Shown here: positions 1 through 9,506 of the stretch, piece by piece
How the letters are laid out: every line of letters starts with the position of its first letter
Position numbering within the stretch: position 1 is the first letter of the stretch
Source: Halochromatium glycolicum
GTDB lineage: Bacteria; Pseudomonadota; Gammaproteobacteria; Chromatiales; Chromatiaceae
Direction: 5' to 3'
Length of the DNA: 64,000 bases
NCBI RefSeq assembly: GCF_016584085.1
Contig: NZ_NRSJ01000012.1
Span: 47,741-111,740 of the forward strand
Made by a program: the position numbers and the translations under genes
The notes under the pieces: model-generated
The model's input: the letters and a program-made list of their open reading frames with translations, nothing else
What the model was told of the DNA's origin: nothing
The model's database searches: none

Positions 1-92
1 GATTGCGTCACGTTGAGGCGCCTACAGATCGCGGCGATCTGGTCTCGCTTCTCGGCGATGGTCGCGTGCATCGGCTCGGTCTCTCGCCTGAG

Positions 93-965
93 TCAACGCG
101 GCGGACGCGGGAACAGCACCGGTGTGCGCGCCTTGTACTCGCGATAGGCCGGGTCATCGCCCCAGCGCTCCTCGGCGCTCGCCTCGAGCATCGGGATGCC
201 GCTGATCCGGGTCAGCAGCAGATAGACGAACAGCGGCGAGATCAGGGTGAGGTACTGCCAGCCCGACAGGGCGGGCAGCGCGATCAGCGCGACGCCGGTC
301 CAAAGGGTGATCTCGCCGAAATAGTTCGGATGGCGCGACCAGGCCCAGAGGCCGGAGCGGATGAACTGTCCCTTGTTGGCCGGGTCCTTGCGGAATGCCT
401 GCTTCTGCGCATCGGCGACTGCCTCGATTCCGAAGCCGACCACCCAGACCAAGAGGCCGATCCAGCCGAGCAGCCCGAACGCCGGCGCGCTCGCGGCGGT
501 CATCGCCGCCAGCGCCGCGGCCAGCGTCAGGAAGACCCAGAGCCCCTGCAGCGTCCAGGCCATCAGGAAGCGGGTGAACGACGGCTTGATGTCATCGAAG
601 CGGCTATCGCGGCCGGCTTTGCGGACGCGGCGAAAGAGAAAGGTACCGAGGCGCAGCGCCCAGATCGCGACCAGCGCCGCCAGGATCAGTGAGCGCGGAT
701 CGAAGCGAGCGGCCAGCAGCAGGGTGCCGAGGGTGACCGTCAGATACGTCAGGCTGCCGGTGAGGTCGTACCAATGCTCGGTCTGCGCCCGATAGGACGG
801 CACGAAGACCGCCCACTGGATCACGAACGCGACCATGCCGGCGAGCGCGAACAACGAGAGGCCGGCAACGGTGACGCCGCCTTGGCTGCCGGCCCAGGCC
901 ACCGCCGCGGCGACCAGCAGCGCCGCGACGATCGCGATCACGGATTCGAGGACTTGGTTCTTCAT
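93..965 (-). CDS. DUF1295 family integral membrane protein (steroid 5-alpha-reductase-like fold)
   Basis: A 290-residue, very hydrophobic protein with about seven predicted membrane segments, beginning with an N-terminal helix rich in Ala, Val and Ile. Near the C-terminus it carries SRHPNYFGE (roughly residues 211-219), the hallmark of the DUF1295 / steroid 5-alpha-reductase / isoprenylcysteine methyltransferase superfamily, followed by a helix and RYREYK-like basic residues. Family members are thought to reduce or methylate lipid substrates in the membrane; the substrate here cannot be read from the sequence. It diverges from the GPH symporter gene on the other strand, with about 115 bases between the starts. 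The family assignment is firm, the function is not. Confidence 0.88.
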   Translation of the reverse strand: MKNQVLESVIAIVAALLVAAAVAWAGSQGGVTVAGLSLFALAGMVAFVIQWAVFVPSYRAQTEHWYDLTGSLTYLTVTLGTLLLAARFDPRSLILAALVAIWALRLGTFLFRRVRKAGRDSRFDDIKPSFTRFLMAWTLQGLWVFLTLAAALAAMTAASAPAFGLLGWIGLLVWVVGFGIEAVADAQKQAFRKDPANKGQFIRSGLWAWSRHPNYFGEITLWTGVALIALPALSGWQYLTLISPLFVYLLLTRISGIPMLEASAEERWGDDPAYREYKARTPVLFPRPPR

Positions 966-1079
966 TCTTAGTTGCAGCCTGGGTCTGGATGGTTGTCCGG
1001 CAGCGGATGGCTACCACTTCGATCGCTAAGATCATGCCCACCGCCCCCGCAGTCAACCCGGTCGTCAGGATTCCTCCGC

Positions 1080-2426
1080 ATGTCATCAAGCCCCTCCCGA
1101 TTGCCCGGCTCGCGGTTGCTGCGCTACTCGCTGCCCTCGCTGGTCACTTCGGTCGCCGCCCTGCCGATGGCGCTCTTCATCCCGGCCTTCTACGCCGACG
1201 AACTCGGCCTGCCGCTGGCCGCGGTCGGCGCCGCGATCGCGGCGTCCCGAATCTTCGATGTCGTGACCGATCCACTCATCGGCACCCTCAGCGATCGGCT
1301 GCCGACCCGCTGGGACCGCCGTAAGCCCTGGATGCTGCTGGGCACGCCGCTGTTCTTGGTCGCGATCTGGCAGGTCTTCGTGCCGGGCGACTCGGCGACG
1401 ATCGGCGGGCTGCTGCTGTGGGCGGCCCTGCTCTATCTCGGGTTCACCCTGATCGACCTGCCGCACCGGGCCTGGGGTGCCGAGCTGTCGACCGACTACG
1501 ACGAGCGTTCCCGGATCACCAGCATCCGCGAGGCCCTGTCGATGGCCGGCCAGGTCGCGCTGCTCGGCTTCCTCGTCGTGCTGACGATGCTCGGGCTCGA
1601 GGCCGGTGCCGAGCAGCTGCGCGGGATCGCCTGGCTGGTGCTGATCAGCCTGCCGCTGCTCGTCGCGATCGCGGTGCTGACCGTGCCCGAGGGGTCTCCC
1701 GGTGGCTTCGCCCATGCGCGCCGCGGTTGGCGGGCCGGCCTGCGCATCCTGCTGCGCAATCCGGCGTTCGGACGCATGGTCGGCTGTGTGCTGCTGTTCG
1801 TCTCCGGCATCGCGATCCAGGGCACGCTGCATCGGATGGTGCTCGCCGATGTGATCGGCGACGAATCGCTGTTCCCATTGATGCTGTTTATCGAGAATCT
1901 GGCCACACTGGCCGCGGTGCCGGCCTGGCTCTGGCTGTCGGTGCGCATCGGCAAGCATCAGGCGCTGATCGCCGCGGCGCTCTGGCTCGCGGCGCTGAGT
2001 CTGCCGCTGATGCTGCTGCGTGCAGGCGATGCGACCCTTTTGATCATCCTGATCGCGATCCGTGGTGCGAGCTTCGCGTCGATCCTGTTCCTCGCGAACT
2101 CGATCGCGGCCGACGTGATCGATGTCGACACCCTGGACTCCGGCGAGCAGCGCTCGGGCCTGTTCTTCGCCGTCTGGGGCATGACGACCAAGCTCGCGCT
2201 CGCCCTCGGCGTGCTGCTCGGGACCCTGCTGCCGGCGGCCGTCGGCTATGATCCCTCGACGGATGCGACATCGGCAGAGATTCAAGCCCGGCTGATGCTG
2301 ATCTACGGCGGCGTCCCGGCGCTGATGATGGCCGCCGGCGCCCTCTTCCTCCGGGGTTTCCCGGTCTCGCGGGAACGTCACGCCGAGGTGCGGGCTAAGT
2401 TATTGGAGCGCGAGGAGACCGGATAG
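1080..2426 (+). CDS. GPH-family (MelB-like) MFS sugar/cation symporter
   Basis: 448 residues counted from the ATG at 1080. The frame stays open upstream to 972, but the added 36 residues are Ser/Pro-rich and lack membrane character. The protein has about twelve hydrophobic segments. The N-terminal half contains FDVVTDPLIGTLSDR and RWDRRKPWMLLG, which match the loop 2-3 signature of the glycoside-pentoside-hexuronide:cation symporter (MFS_2) family; VIDVDTLDSGEQRSGLFFA in the C-terminal half is also typical. It probably imports a glycoside or related compound in the inner membrane with Na+ or H+. No sugar catabolic genes lie nearby, so the substrate is unknown. Confidence 0.85.
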   Translation: MSSSPSRLPGSRLLRYSLPSLVTSVAALPMALFIPAFYADELGLPLAAVGAAIAASRIFDVVTDPLIGTLSDRLPTRWDRRKPWMLLGTPLFLVAIWQVFVPGDSATIGGLLLWAALLYLGFTLIDLPHRAWGAELSTDYDERSRITSIREALSMAGQVALLGFLVVLTMLGLEAGAEQLRGIAWLVLISLPLLVAIAVLTVPEGSPGGFAHARRGWRAGLRILLRNPAFGRMVGCVLLFVSGIAIQGTLHRMVLADVIGDESLFPLMLFIENLATLAAVPAWLWLSVRIGKHQALIAAALWLAALSLPLMLLRAGDATLLIILIAIRGASFASILFLANSIAADVIDVDTLDSGEQRSGLFFAVWGMTTKLALALGVLLGTLLPAAVGYDPSTDATSAEIQARLMLIYGGVPALMMAAGALFLRGFPVSRERHAEVRAKLLEREETG

Positions 2427-2532
2427 CGCCTGTGCAAGCGCGGTCGCCAGCGGCATCGCTGACAAATCACTGGCTCAGCCCTCGAAGCGGGACTAGACTG
2501 CGGTTGAAATCAGCCAACCCGGGACCGCCAAG

Positions 2533-4089
2533 ATGCGAAACCTGATCGTCTGCGCGGATGGAACCTGGAGCACCGCCGAGCAAGAGACCGACGGTCTCCC
2601 GCGGCCAACGAACGTGGTGCGACTCTATAGCGCGCTCGCGGACAAGGGGCCCGGCGACGAGCCGCAGCTGCGCTACTACCACCCGGGACTGGGTACCGAC
2701 GGAGGGCTGCTGCGGCGGCTGGCCGGCGGTGCGCTCGGCATCGGCCTCGGCCGGAACGTGATGAGCGCCTACCGCTGGCTCAGCGATGAATACGAGCCCG
2801 ATGATCGCCTCTTCCTGTTCGGCTTCAGCCGCGGCGCCTACACCGTGCGCAGCCTCGCCGGCCTGATCACCCGCTGCGGGCTGATCGAGACGCAAGGGTT
2901 GAGCGACCATGATGCCTGGGCGGCGGTCGAGCGCGTCTACGAGCTAGGTTACCGGCAACGCCAGGACCCGGCAGCCTGGTCGCAGGGCCTCGCCTTTCAT
3001 CATCGCGGCAATGGCATGCCGGCCGATGAGGTCCATTTCCTCGGTGTCTGGGATACGGTCGGCGCGCTCGGCATCCCGGACAACTATGGCGTGCTGAATC
3101 TCTTCGACGATGCCACCCGCTACCGCTTCCACGACACCGAGCTGAATCCGAATGTGCTGAACGCCCGCCATGCACTGGCATTGGACGAGCGCCGGGGCAG
3201 CTTCAGCCCCACCCTATGGAGCAATCTCGCGGGCCGCAGCAGCGTCCAGCAGCAGTGGTTCCCGGGTTGCCATGGCGATGTCGGCGGCGGCCACATCGAG
3301 ACCGGTCTCTCCGATGGCGCGCTCGAGTGGATGCTCGACGAGGCCTCGGCGCTCGGACTGGCCCTGGTGCCCGATCTGACCGACCAACTCTCGCCCGATC
3401 CGCAGGGCCTGATGCATGACTCGCTGAATGGGTTCTGGCGGCGACTGTTCCATCAACCGCGGACGGTACCAGCGGTCGTCACTGCAGTCACTCCAGCCAC
3501 TCAAGACATTTCGCTCCATCCGTCAGCGCTGACTCGCCAGCAGCGGCCACCCCTCACCCAGGCCCCCTACCGTCCGACTCGACTGCTCGGTGTCGACGAC
3601 ACCCAAACCCTGGATGTCTTCGCTGCCGAACGCTGGAACGATACCGGCCTCTATCTCGAAGCCGATGCGACCTATCGGTTCGAGGCAGACGGCGAATGGC
3701 TGGATGCAGCGATTCCCTGCAGCCCGGCCGGCGACTGCCAGCCGCGGCGATTCTGGGGCGGCCTTGCCCATCGGCTCGGCACCTGGGTCGGCAACGCCGA
3801 GCGGCGCTTCGCCCGGATGACCGGCAATCCGCGCGTGAACTTCATCGGCAGCCGGCGGATCGAGACCGCACCCTGGTTCGCGCTGATCGGAGTCGTCGCA
3901 AACGGCCGGCTGCAGACGCAGCAAGACGGCTCGCCCCTACCGCATGAGACCCTTGTCATCGGTGCAGGGCTCGAGGCCTGGACACCAAGACAGGGCTCGG
4001 GCTACCTCTATTGCTTCGCCAACGATGCCTGGCGTTTCTACGGCAACAATCGAGGCCATGTGCGGCTGACCGTGACCCGCACCGGCTAA
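2533..4089 (+). CDS. DUF2235 alpha/beta-hydrolase-like protein
   Basis: 518 residues. It opens with RNLIVCADGTW, the usual start of DUF2235 proteins, and has the nucleophile elbow GFSRGAYTVRSLAGLI (residues about 97-112) containing the GxSxG serine. The text FLGVWDTVGALGIP near residue 175 and PGCHGDVGGGH near residue 240 supply the expected Asp and His of a catalytic triad. Some DUF2235 proteins are type VI secretion phospholipase effectors (Tle1-like), but no immunity gene, VgrG or PAAR gene is adjacent, so a general lipase or esterase role is equally possible. The C-terminal 150 residues are not recognised. No signal peptide is visible. Confidence 0.82.
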   Translation: MRNLIVCADGTWSTAEQETDGLPRPTNVVRLYSALADKGPGDEPQLRYYHPGLGTDGGLLRRLAGGALGIGLGRNVMSAYRWLSDEYEPDDRLFLFGFSRGAYTVRSLAGLITRCGLIETQGLSDHDAWAAVERVYELGYRQRQDPAAWSQGLAFHHRGNGMPADEVHFLGVWDTVGALGIPDNYGVLNLFDDATRYRFHDTELNPNVLNARHALALDERRGSFSPTLWSNLAGRSSVQQQWFPGCHGDVGGGHIETGLSDGALEWMLDEASALGLALVPDLTDQLSPDPQGLMHDSLNGFWRRLFHQPRTVPAVVTAVTPATQDISLHPSALTRQQRPPLTQAPYRPTRLLGVDDTQTLDVFAAERWNDTGLYLEADATYRFEADGEWLDAAIPCSPAGDCQPRRFWGGLAHRLGTWVGNAERRFARMTGNPRVNFIGSRRIETAPWFALIGVVANGRLQTQQDGSPLPHETLVIGAGLEAWTPRQGSGYLYCFANDAWRFYGNNRGHVRLTVTRTG

Positions 4090-4496
4090 GAGGCGGTACC
4101 GCAGCGCCTGAACAAGCTGCCCAAGCTGCCCAAGCTGCGAAGATGGTGCATCTGCCGCACCGGCGGGGCATTTGCCCCGCCTGCCCCTCTACGCTCGCTT
4201 GAAGCTGATGGCACGCTGCCACCCGGTACGGTAACCCCTCGAGCATTCAGGGTAAGAGGCATTCGGCCCGGCTCGACAGCCGCTTGCGGTTCGCCCCCCT
4301 CCACCGCTTACTGTGAATGACGCGAACCTCATCGTTCGGGATGGCACTCCGATCGTAAACGCTACCATGCAACAACGGCAGCAAGCGTTTCCCTCTTCGA
4401 GGTCGCACGCCGTCATGATCGTGAGGGAGAGACCAGTCCGAGAGGACGAAGACAGCGGGCCCCGCTCGAGCGGCTGCACGGGACAAGGTACAGGCT
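4090..4496. other. Intergenic region with a GC-rich hairpin
   Basis: 407 bases between the DUF2235 gene and the RND adaptor. It holds a short 9-base tandem (aagctgccc repeated about three times, 4116-4140) and the hairpin annotated separately at 4162-4181. The rest shows no gene I can support: short frames on both strands lack recognisable motifs. Confidence 0.5.
4162..4181 (+). terminator. Terminator-like hairpin after the DUF2235 gene
   Basis: A perfect 8-base stem (ggcggggc / gccccgcc) with an ATTT loop lies 72 bases after the DUF2235 stop. There is no T-tract, so this is at best a weak or Rho-assisted terminator. Confidence 0.4.
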
Positions 4497-5681
4497 TTGC
4501 TTACGAAGCGGGTCGTGAGCACCCCGATTCTTCTCCGACCGATGCGTCCCTTGCGGCCAACACCCTCTGCCTCCTTAGGGAAGGTCCAGCCTCGCACGGC
4601 CAAACCTTCCGCAGCGCGGCTTCGCGGGGCCGAACCCTGCGCGTCAGTGTTACGTCCTCCTGGACCGACGCTGCTGCTCGCAGCCCTGGTCGCGCTATTC
4701 GTCACGGCGACGGCCGCAACAGCGGATGCGAATGCAAGCGCCGAGAGCGAGACCGGCACTGATGCCGGCTCCGGCGGCACCGGCCATCCGCCAGAGTATG
4801 TCGTCGAGGCGGAAACCGTTTCCGTCACCCGGGTCGTGCATGCCGAGGTGCGACCCGTGGAGCGCCCCGAGGCCCGCGCGCGCATCGCCGGGCTGCTGCG
4901 CGATCTGGCTGTCGACGAGGGCGATGCGGTCGCGGATGGCGAGATCATCGCGCGCGTCGAGCCGCCGAAGCTCGAGGCCCGCATCCAGACGGCCAAGGCC
5001 GAGCGCGCCCGAGCCGAGGCCCGTCAGCGCCGCACCGCTCAAGCCCTGGCCCGCGCCGAGGAGCTCCATGCCGACGACGTGATGAGTCAGGCCGATCTCG
5101 ATGATGCCCGCGAGGCGGCCACTGCGGCCAGCAACGCGGTGGAAGCCGCCGCATCCGAGGTCGACACCCTGCTCGCGCGTCGCGAGCGCGGCGAGGTCCC
5201 GGCACCGGCCAAGGGCTGGATCATCGAGGTGCTGCCAGCCAACGGCAGTCCAATGCAGCCCGGCGGCCTGGTCGCGCGCATCGCCGCCGCGCCGGCGGTG
5301 ATCCGCGTCGCCGTCCCCGAGCGCCACCTGGGCCGGCTTCAGGATGCGACGGCGCTGACCCTCGAGACGGCCTCGGGTCTGCTGGAGGCCGAGCTCCTGC
5401 AGCTCTATCCGGATGTGCGCCAAGGCCGGGTCGAGGCCGACCTGCGCCTGCCAACAGGCCAACCGGCGCTGCCGGTCGGGCGCCGGGTCGCGGTCAGGCT
5501 CGCCTTGGATCAGGTCGAGCGGCTACTCGTGCCCGAGCGGCTGACCACCGAGCGCCACGGCCTGACCTTCGTCTACCGCGCCGAGGCTGGCTGCACCCTG
5601 ATCCAGCTGGGGGCGCGTCGGGGGGATCGGATCATCGTCCTCTCCGGGCTGCGCGCCGGCGACCGGCTGATCGCACCATGA
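4497..5681 (+). CDS. RND efflux periplasmic adaptor subunit (HlyD/MFP family)
   Basis: 394 residues as given. The real start may be later: an in-frame GTG at 4647 would place the hydrophobic signal segment LLLAALVALFVTATA right at the N-terminus, whereas the first 50 residues are basic and unconserved. After the signal come a lipoyl-like/barrel-sandwich half (VRPVERPEARARIAGLLRDL), a long alanine- and arginine-rich coiled coil (about residues 165-235), the second lipoyl half (PAPAKGWIIEVLP) and a beta-barrel. It would link the inner-membrane permease encoded immediately downstream to an outer-membrane channel; none is encoded here. The stop overlaps the permease start (ATGA), indicating translational coupling. 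Confidence 0.82.
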   Translation: MLTKRVVSTPILLRPMRPLRPTPSASLGKVQPRTAKPSAARLRGAEPCASVLRPPGPTLLLAALVALFVTATAATADANASAESETGTDAGSGGTGHPPEYVVEAETVSVTRVVHAEVRPVERPEARARIAGLLRDLAVDEGDAVADGEIIARVEPPKLEARIQTAKAERARAEARQRRTAQALARAEELHADDVMSQADLDDAREAATAASNAVEAAASEVDTLLARRERGEVPAPAKGWIIEVLPANGSPMQPGGLVARIAAAPAVIRVAVPERHLGRLQDATALTLETASGLLEAELLQLYPDVRQGRVEADLRLPTGQPALPVGRRVAVRLALDQVERLLVPERLTTERHGLTFVYRAEAGCTLIQLGARRGDRIIVLSGLRAGDRLIAP

Positions 5682-8600
5682 CGGAACGCGACCCAGGAGA
5701 AAAGCCGAGGCAGGACCCGGAACAGAGCCCGGAACAGAGCCCGGAACAGAACCCGGAACAGAACCCGGAACAGGACCCGGCGCAGGCCCCAGAACAGGAC
5801 CAGGGACCGAACCAGTCGCAGCCGGCAGGGGGTCGGCTGGGCCTGGCGGGACGGATCAGCGCGCTCTTCATCGACAACCCGGTGACACCGATCCTGATCC
5901 TGATCGCGGTGCTGCTCGGTATCGTCGGCATCAGTCTGGTGCCGCGCGAGGAGGAGCCGCAGATCCCGGTGCCGCTGGTCGAGGTCCTCGTGCCGGCGCC
6001 GGGGCTCTCGGCCCAGGACGTGGTCGAGACCATCACCCGACCGGTCGAAGACATCGTCACCGGCATCGAGGGCGTCGACCACGTCTACTCGCGCAGCCGC
6101 GAGGGCCAGGCGGTGATCTCAGCGCGCTTCTACCCCGGCACCAGCAGCGATGACGCGGCGCTGCGCGTGATCGAGCGCATCGGCGCCAACGGCGAGCGCC
6201 GCCCGCCCGGCATCCCGGAGCCGCTGATCGTCGCCCGCGGCATCGAGGACGTCGCCGTGGTGACGCTGACGGTCGCCCCGACTCCCAAGGCCGCCGAGCG
6301 CTACAGCCGCGCCGATGCCTGGGACGTCGCCGAGGCGCTGCGCTGGCGCATGGCCACCATCGACCGCGCCGGCCTGACCTACCTGGTCGGCGCCGGCGGC
6401 ACCCAGCTGCGGGTGGAGCCGGACCCGAGCGCACTGGCGCGCTGGGGCGTCAGCGCCAGCACGCTCGCCGAGCGTGTCGCCGCCGCCAACGAGAACCTCT
6501 CGCCCGGAGACCTGTTGTCGCCGCAGGCCGGACGTCAAGCGCTGAAGCTCGGCGGCGGCCTCACTGACCCCAGCACCATCGGCAACCTGGTCGTCACCAC
6601 CCGCGATGGGCGCCCGGTCTATGTGCGCGACCTGGCCCGCACCCTGGTCGCCCCGCCTCAGCCGGGGCCGCTGGTCTGGCATCAGCAGGCCGACCGCGAC
6701 GGCGGGCTCGAGCCCGAGCGACCCGCAGCGGTGCTGGCGATCGGCAAGCGCCCGGGTGCCAATGGCGTCGAGGTCGCCGCGGCGGCGATGCAGGTCCTGG
6801 AGACCGCCCGCGACGAGATCATCCCAACCGGCATGGAGGTGACCGTCACCCGCAACTATGGCGAGAGCGCCAACGACAATGCGCGCGCCCTGCTCTGGCA
6901 GTTGGTCGGTGCGACCCTGACCATCGTCGTGCTGATCGCGCTCGCGGTCGGGGTGCGCGAGGCGATCGTCGTCGGTCTGGTGATCCCGACCACCATCCTG
7001 CTGACCTTCTTCGCGCTCTGGGCCTTCGGCTACACCATCAACCGAGTGAGCCTGTTCGCGCTGATCTTCGCGATCGGCATCCTGGTCGACGACGCCATCG
7101 TCGTGGTCGAGAACATCACCCGGCACTGGGCCGGTGAGCCGCCCGACGCGCGCGGCCGGGCCGCGGCCATCGCGGTGCGCGCGGTCGACGAGGTCGGCAA
7201 CCCGACCCTGATCTCGACCCTGACCATCATCGCGGCGCTGCTGCCGATGCTGGCGGTGACCGGGCTGATGGGACCCTACATGGCGCCGATCCCGGCCAAT
7301 GCCTCGGCCGCGGTGATCTTCTCGACCGCGGTGGCTTTGACCGCCACCCCTTGGCTGCTACTGCGCCTGCGCGGGCTGCGTACGCCGCTGCCGAAGCTGC
7401 TCGGCCGGCAAGCGAAAGACGAGCGGAACGCACAAGCCGACAGGCAGCGCAACGGGCAAGCCGGCCGACAGGAGGATAAGTGGCGCGAAGGCATGGACAA
7501 AGGGAGGGGCCAGAGGTGGGACAATGGGCAGGACGGTGATCCCCCCAACAGCGCCCCGCACAGCAACGGCTCTGGCTCTGGCACCGGCTCTGGCAGCGGC
7601 TCTGGCACCGGCAGCAGCAGCAGCGGCGGTTCGGGCGGCGGTTCGGGCGGCCCATTGGGCAGCCTCTACCGGCGTATCGCCGAGCCGGTGCTGCGCACCC
7701 GTCGCCGCGCCGCGCTCTTCCTGCTGGTCGTGCTGCTGGCGACGGTCGCCTCGTTCGCCCTGTTCGCCGTCGCTGCGGTGACCGTCAAGCTGCTGCCGTT
7801 CGACGACAAGCGCGAGATCCAGGTGGTCGTCGATCTGCCCGAGACCGCCACCGTCGAGCAGACCGACCGCGTCCTGCGCGCCATCAGCGCGCGCCTCGCG
7901 CCAGTCCCCGAGATCACCAGCCTGCAGCGCTACGCCGCCACCTCGGCGCCGTTCAATTTCAACGGCCTGATCCGGCAATACTATCTGCGCGAGCTGCCGT
8001 TCCAGGGCGACATCAAGGTCAATCTGACCCCAGCCGCCGAGCGCAGGCGCAGCAGCCACGCGATCGCGCTGGCGATCCGCGAGCGCATCGCCGAGGTCCC
8101 GGCGCCCGAGGGTAGCGCCATCCGCGTGGTCGAGGTGCCGCCCGGCCCGCCGGTGTTCGCGACCCTACTCGCCGAGGTCTATGGCCCCGATGCCGCAAGT
8201 CGGCGTGAAGCCGCCCGCGAGGTCCGTGCAGCCTTCACCGATGTCGATTTCATCGTCGATGTCGACGACACCATCGGCGTGCGCCGCGACCGCCTGCATC
8301 TGAATCCGGATCAGGCGGCGTTGGAGCGCCTCGGCGTCTCCGAGCGCGCGGTGCTGAACGAGCTCGGACTGCTGCTCGGCGGCCGCATCCTGGAGCCGAC
8401 CGCGGACCGGCCGGCACGCGGTGCCTGGCCCATCGTGATCGAGCTAGCGCGGCACGACCGGGGCGAGCTGGAGGCACTATTGTCGGCGCCGGTGCCGGCG
8501 GCGGACGGTCTGGTCGAGCTCGGCCAGGTGGTCGAGGTCGAGTCACTGCAGACCGAGCGGCCGGTATTCCGGCGCAACGGTCGCAGCCTGGTGATGGTCC

Positions 8601-9286
8601 AGGCGACCCTCGCCGGCGCGCGCGAGGCGCCGATCTACGGCATGCTGCAGGTGCAGGATGCACTGCAGAAGGCGAATGCCGATCTCGACATCCGCCTGCG
8701 CGGCCAACCGCTTGCGCCCGAGCGACCGGTGCTGCTCTGGCATGGGGAATGGGAGATCACCTACACCACCTTCCGCGACATGGGGCTGGCCTTCATCGGC
8801 GCCTTCCTATTGATCTACGCACTGGTAGTCGGCCATTTCGGCCGGCTGAAGCTGCCGCTGGTGATCATGCTGCCGGTGCCGCTGACCCTGCTCGGGATCG
8901 TGCTCGGCCATTGGGCGATCGGCGCCAAATTCACCGCGACCTCGATGATCGGCTTCATCGCCCTCGCCGGTATCGTGGTGCGTAACTCGGTGCTGCTGAT
9001 CGAGTTCATCGAGGCACGGCGCGCGGCCGGCGCCCCGGTGCGCGAGGCGGTGCTCGAGGCCGGCGCCGTGCGCTTCCGACCGATCCTGCTCACCGCGGTC
9101 ACGGCGATGATCGGCGCATTGTTCATCATCGTCGACCCGATCTTCAAGGGCCTCGCGACCTCGCTGTTCTTCGGCCTGATCTCGTCGACGCTGCTGACCA
9201 CGCTCGCGATCCCGGCGCTCTACATCTGGCGCCGCGGCAATGACCGCGACCCGGTCGCCCGCGCCGCGGCTGAGGGGGGCGGCTGA
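5678..9286 (+). CDS. RND efflux permease (AcrB/HAE1-like) with long hydrophilic insert
   Basis: 1202 residues, longer than the usual 1020-1050. It shows the two-fold RND layout: TM1 after residue 60, porter domains, a TM2-6 block with an Asp-containing TM4 (FAIGILVDDAIVVVENI), a second periplasmic region, and TM8-12 (FIALAGIVVRNSVLLIEFIE). Two additions account for the extra length: an N-terminal 12-base-repeat peptide of the type PEQSPEQNPEQ before TM1, and a hydrophilic linker of about 80 residues (about 570-650), ending in Gly/Ser repeats, between the halves. It should export amphiphilic compounds by proton antiport. It is coupled to the upstream adaptor. Its 3' end is duplicated downstream at 11013-11207. 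Confidence 0.88.
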   Translation: MTERDPGEKPRQDPEQSPEQSPEQNPEQNPEQDPAQAPEQDQGPNQSQPAGGRLGLAGRISALFIDNPVTPILILIAVLLGIVGISLVPREEEPQIPVPLVEVLVPAPGLSAQDVVETITRPVEDIVTGIEGVDHVYSRSREGQAVISARFYPGTSSDDAALRVIERIGANGERRPPGIPEPLIVARGIEDVAVVTLTVAPTPKAAERYSRADAWDVAEALRWRMATIDRAGLTYLVGAGGTQLRVEPDPSALARWGVSASTLAERVAAANENLSPGDLLSPQAGRQALKLGGGLTDPSTIGNLVVTTRDGRPVYVRDLARTLVAPPQPGPLVWHQQADRDGGLEPERPAAVLAIGKRPGANGVEVAAAAMQVLETARDEIIPTGMEVTVTRNYGESANDNARALLWQLVGATLTIVVLIALAVGVREAIVVGLVIPTTILLTFFALWAFGYTINRVSLFALIFAIGILVDDAIVVVENITRHWAGEPPDARGRAAAIAVRAVDEVGNPTLISTLTIIAALLPMLAVTGLMGPYMAPIPANASAAVIFSTAVALTATPWLLLRLRGLRTPLPKLLGRQAKDERNAQADRQRNGQAGRQEDKWREGMDKGRGQRWDNGQDGDPPNSAPHSNGSGSGTGSGSGSGTGSSSSGGSGGGSGGPLGSLYRRIAEPVLRTRRRAALFLLVVLLATVASFALFAVAAVTVKLLPFDDKREIQVVVDLPETATVEQTDRVLRAISARLAPVPEITSLQRYAATSAPFNFNGLIRQYYLRELPFQGDIKVNLTPAAERRRSSHAIALAIRERIAEVPAPEGSAIRVVEVPPGPPVFATLLAEVYGPDAASRREAAREVRAAFTDVDFIVDVDDTIGVRRDRLHLNPDQAALERLGVSERAVLNELGLLLGGRILEPTADRPARGAWPIVIELARHDRGELEALLSAPVPAADGLVELGQVVEVESLQTERPVFRRNGRSLVMVQATLAGAREAPIYGMLQVQDALQKANADLDIRLRGQPLAPERPVLLWHGEWEITYTTFRDMGLAFIGAFLLIYALVVGHFGRLKLPLVIMLPVPLTLLGIVLGHWAIGAKFTATSMIGFIALAGIVVRNSVLLIEFIEARRAAGAPVREAVLEAGAVRFRPILLTAVTAMIGALFIIVDPIFKGLATSLFFGLISSTLLTTLAIPALYIWRRGNDRDPVARAAAEGGG
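5715..5780 (+). repeat. 12-base in-frame tandem repeat in RND permease start
   Basis: About five units of a 12-base repeat (consensus cccggaacagar) encode P-E-Q-S/N-P repeats ahead of the first membrane segment. The units differ at one or two positions only, pointing to recent slippage or unequal exchange. Confidence 0.8.
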
Positions 9287-9394
9287 TTGGCACCGCAGAT
9301 AATCGCAGCCTCACTGGACTGACTCACCAGCTTTCGCCGCTTCCATTCCACCCGCCGCAACACCCTGCGCGGTTCCAAAAAAGCAAAGCAAATA

Positions 9395-9438
9395 GGCCGA
9401 GTCGCCACGGGTGAGTACTCACCCGTGGCGACTCGGCC
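9395..9438. repeat. Perfect 44-base palindrome between convergent genes
   Basis: Two perfectly complementary 22-base arms meet at 9416/9417 with no loop; the centre reads GGGTGAGTACTCACCC. It lies between the convergent RND permease (+, ends 9286) and the PEP-CTERM gene (-, ends 9507). It may act as a bidirectional transcription stop, though there is no T-run, or it may be the scar or end of a mobile element. The central GGGTGA...TCACCC resembles the hairpin of the group II intron-like remnant at 63317-63342. Confidence 0.75.
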
Positions 9439-9506
9439 AGCAAATAATGGGATGCAGCTTCTAGCTACACCCCATAATATCATCGTGTTAGAGAAGCTCT
9501 AACCGA

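Noticed and set aside
4189..4996. Overlapping frames upstream of the RND adaptor
   Set aside because: None has a motif, ribosome site or consistent codon bias, and they overlap the adaptor gene start.
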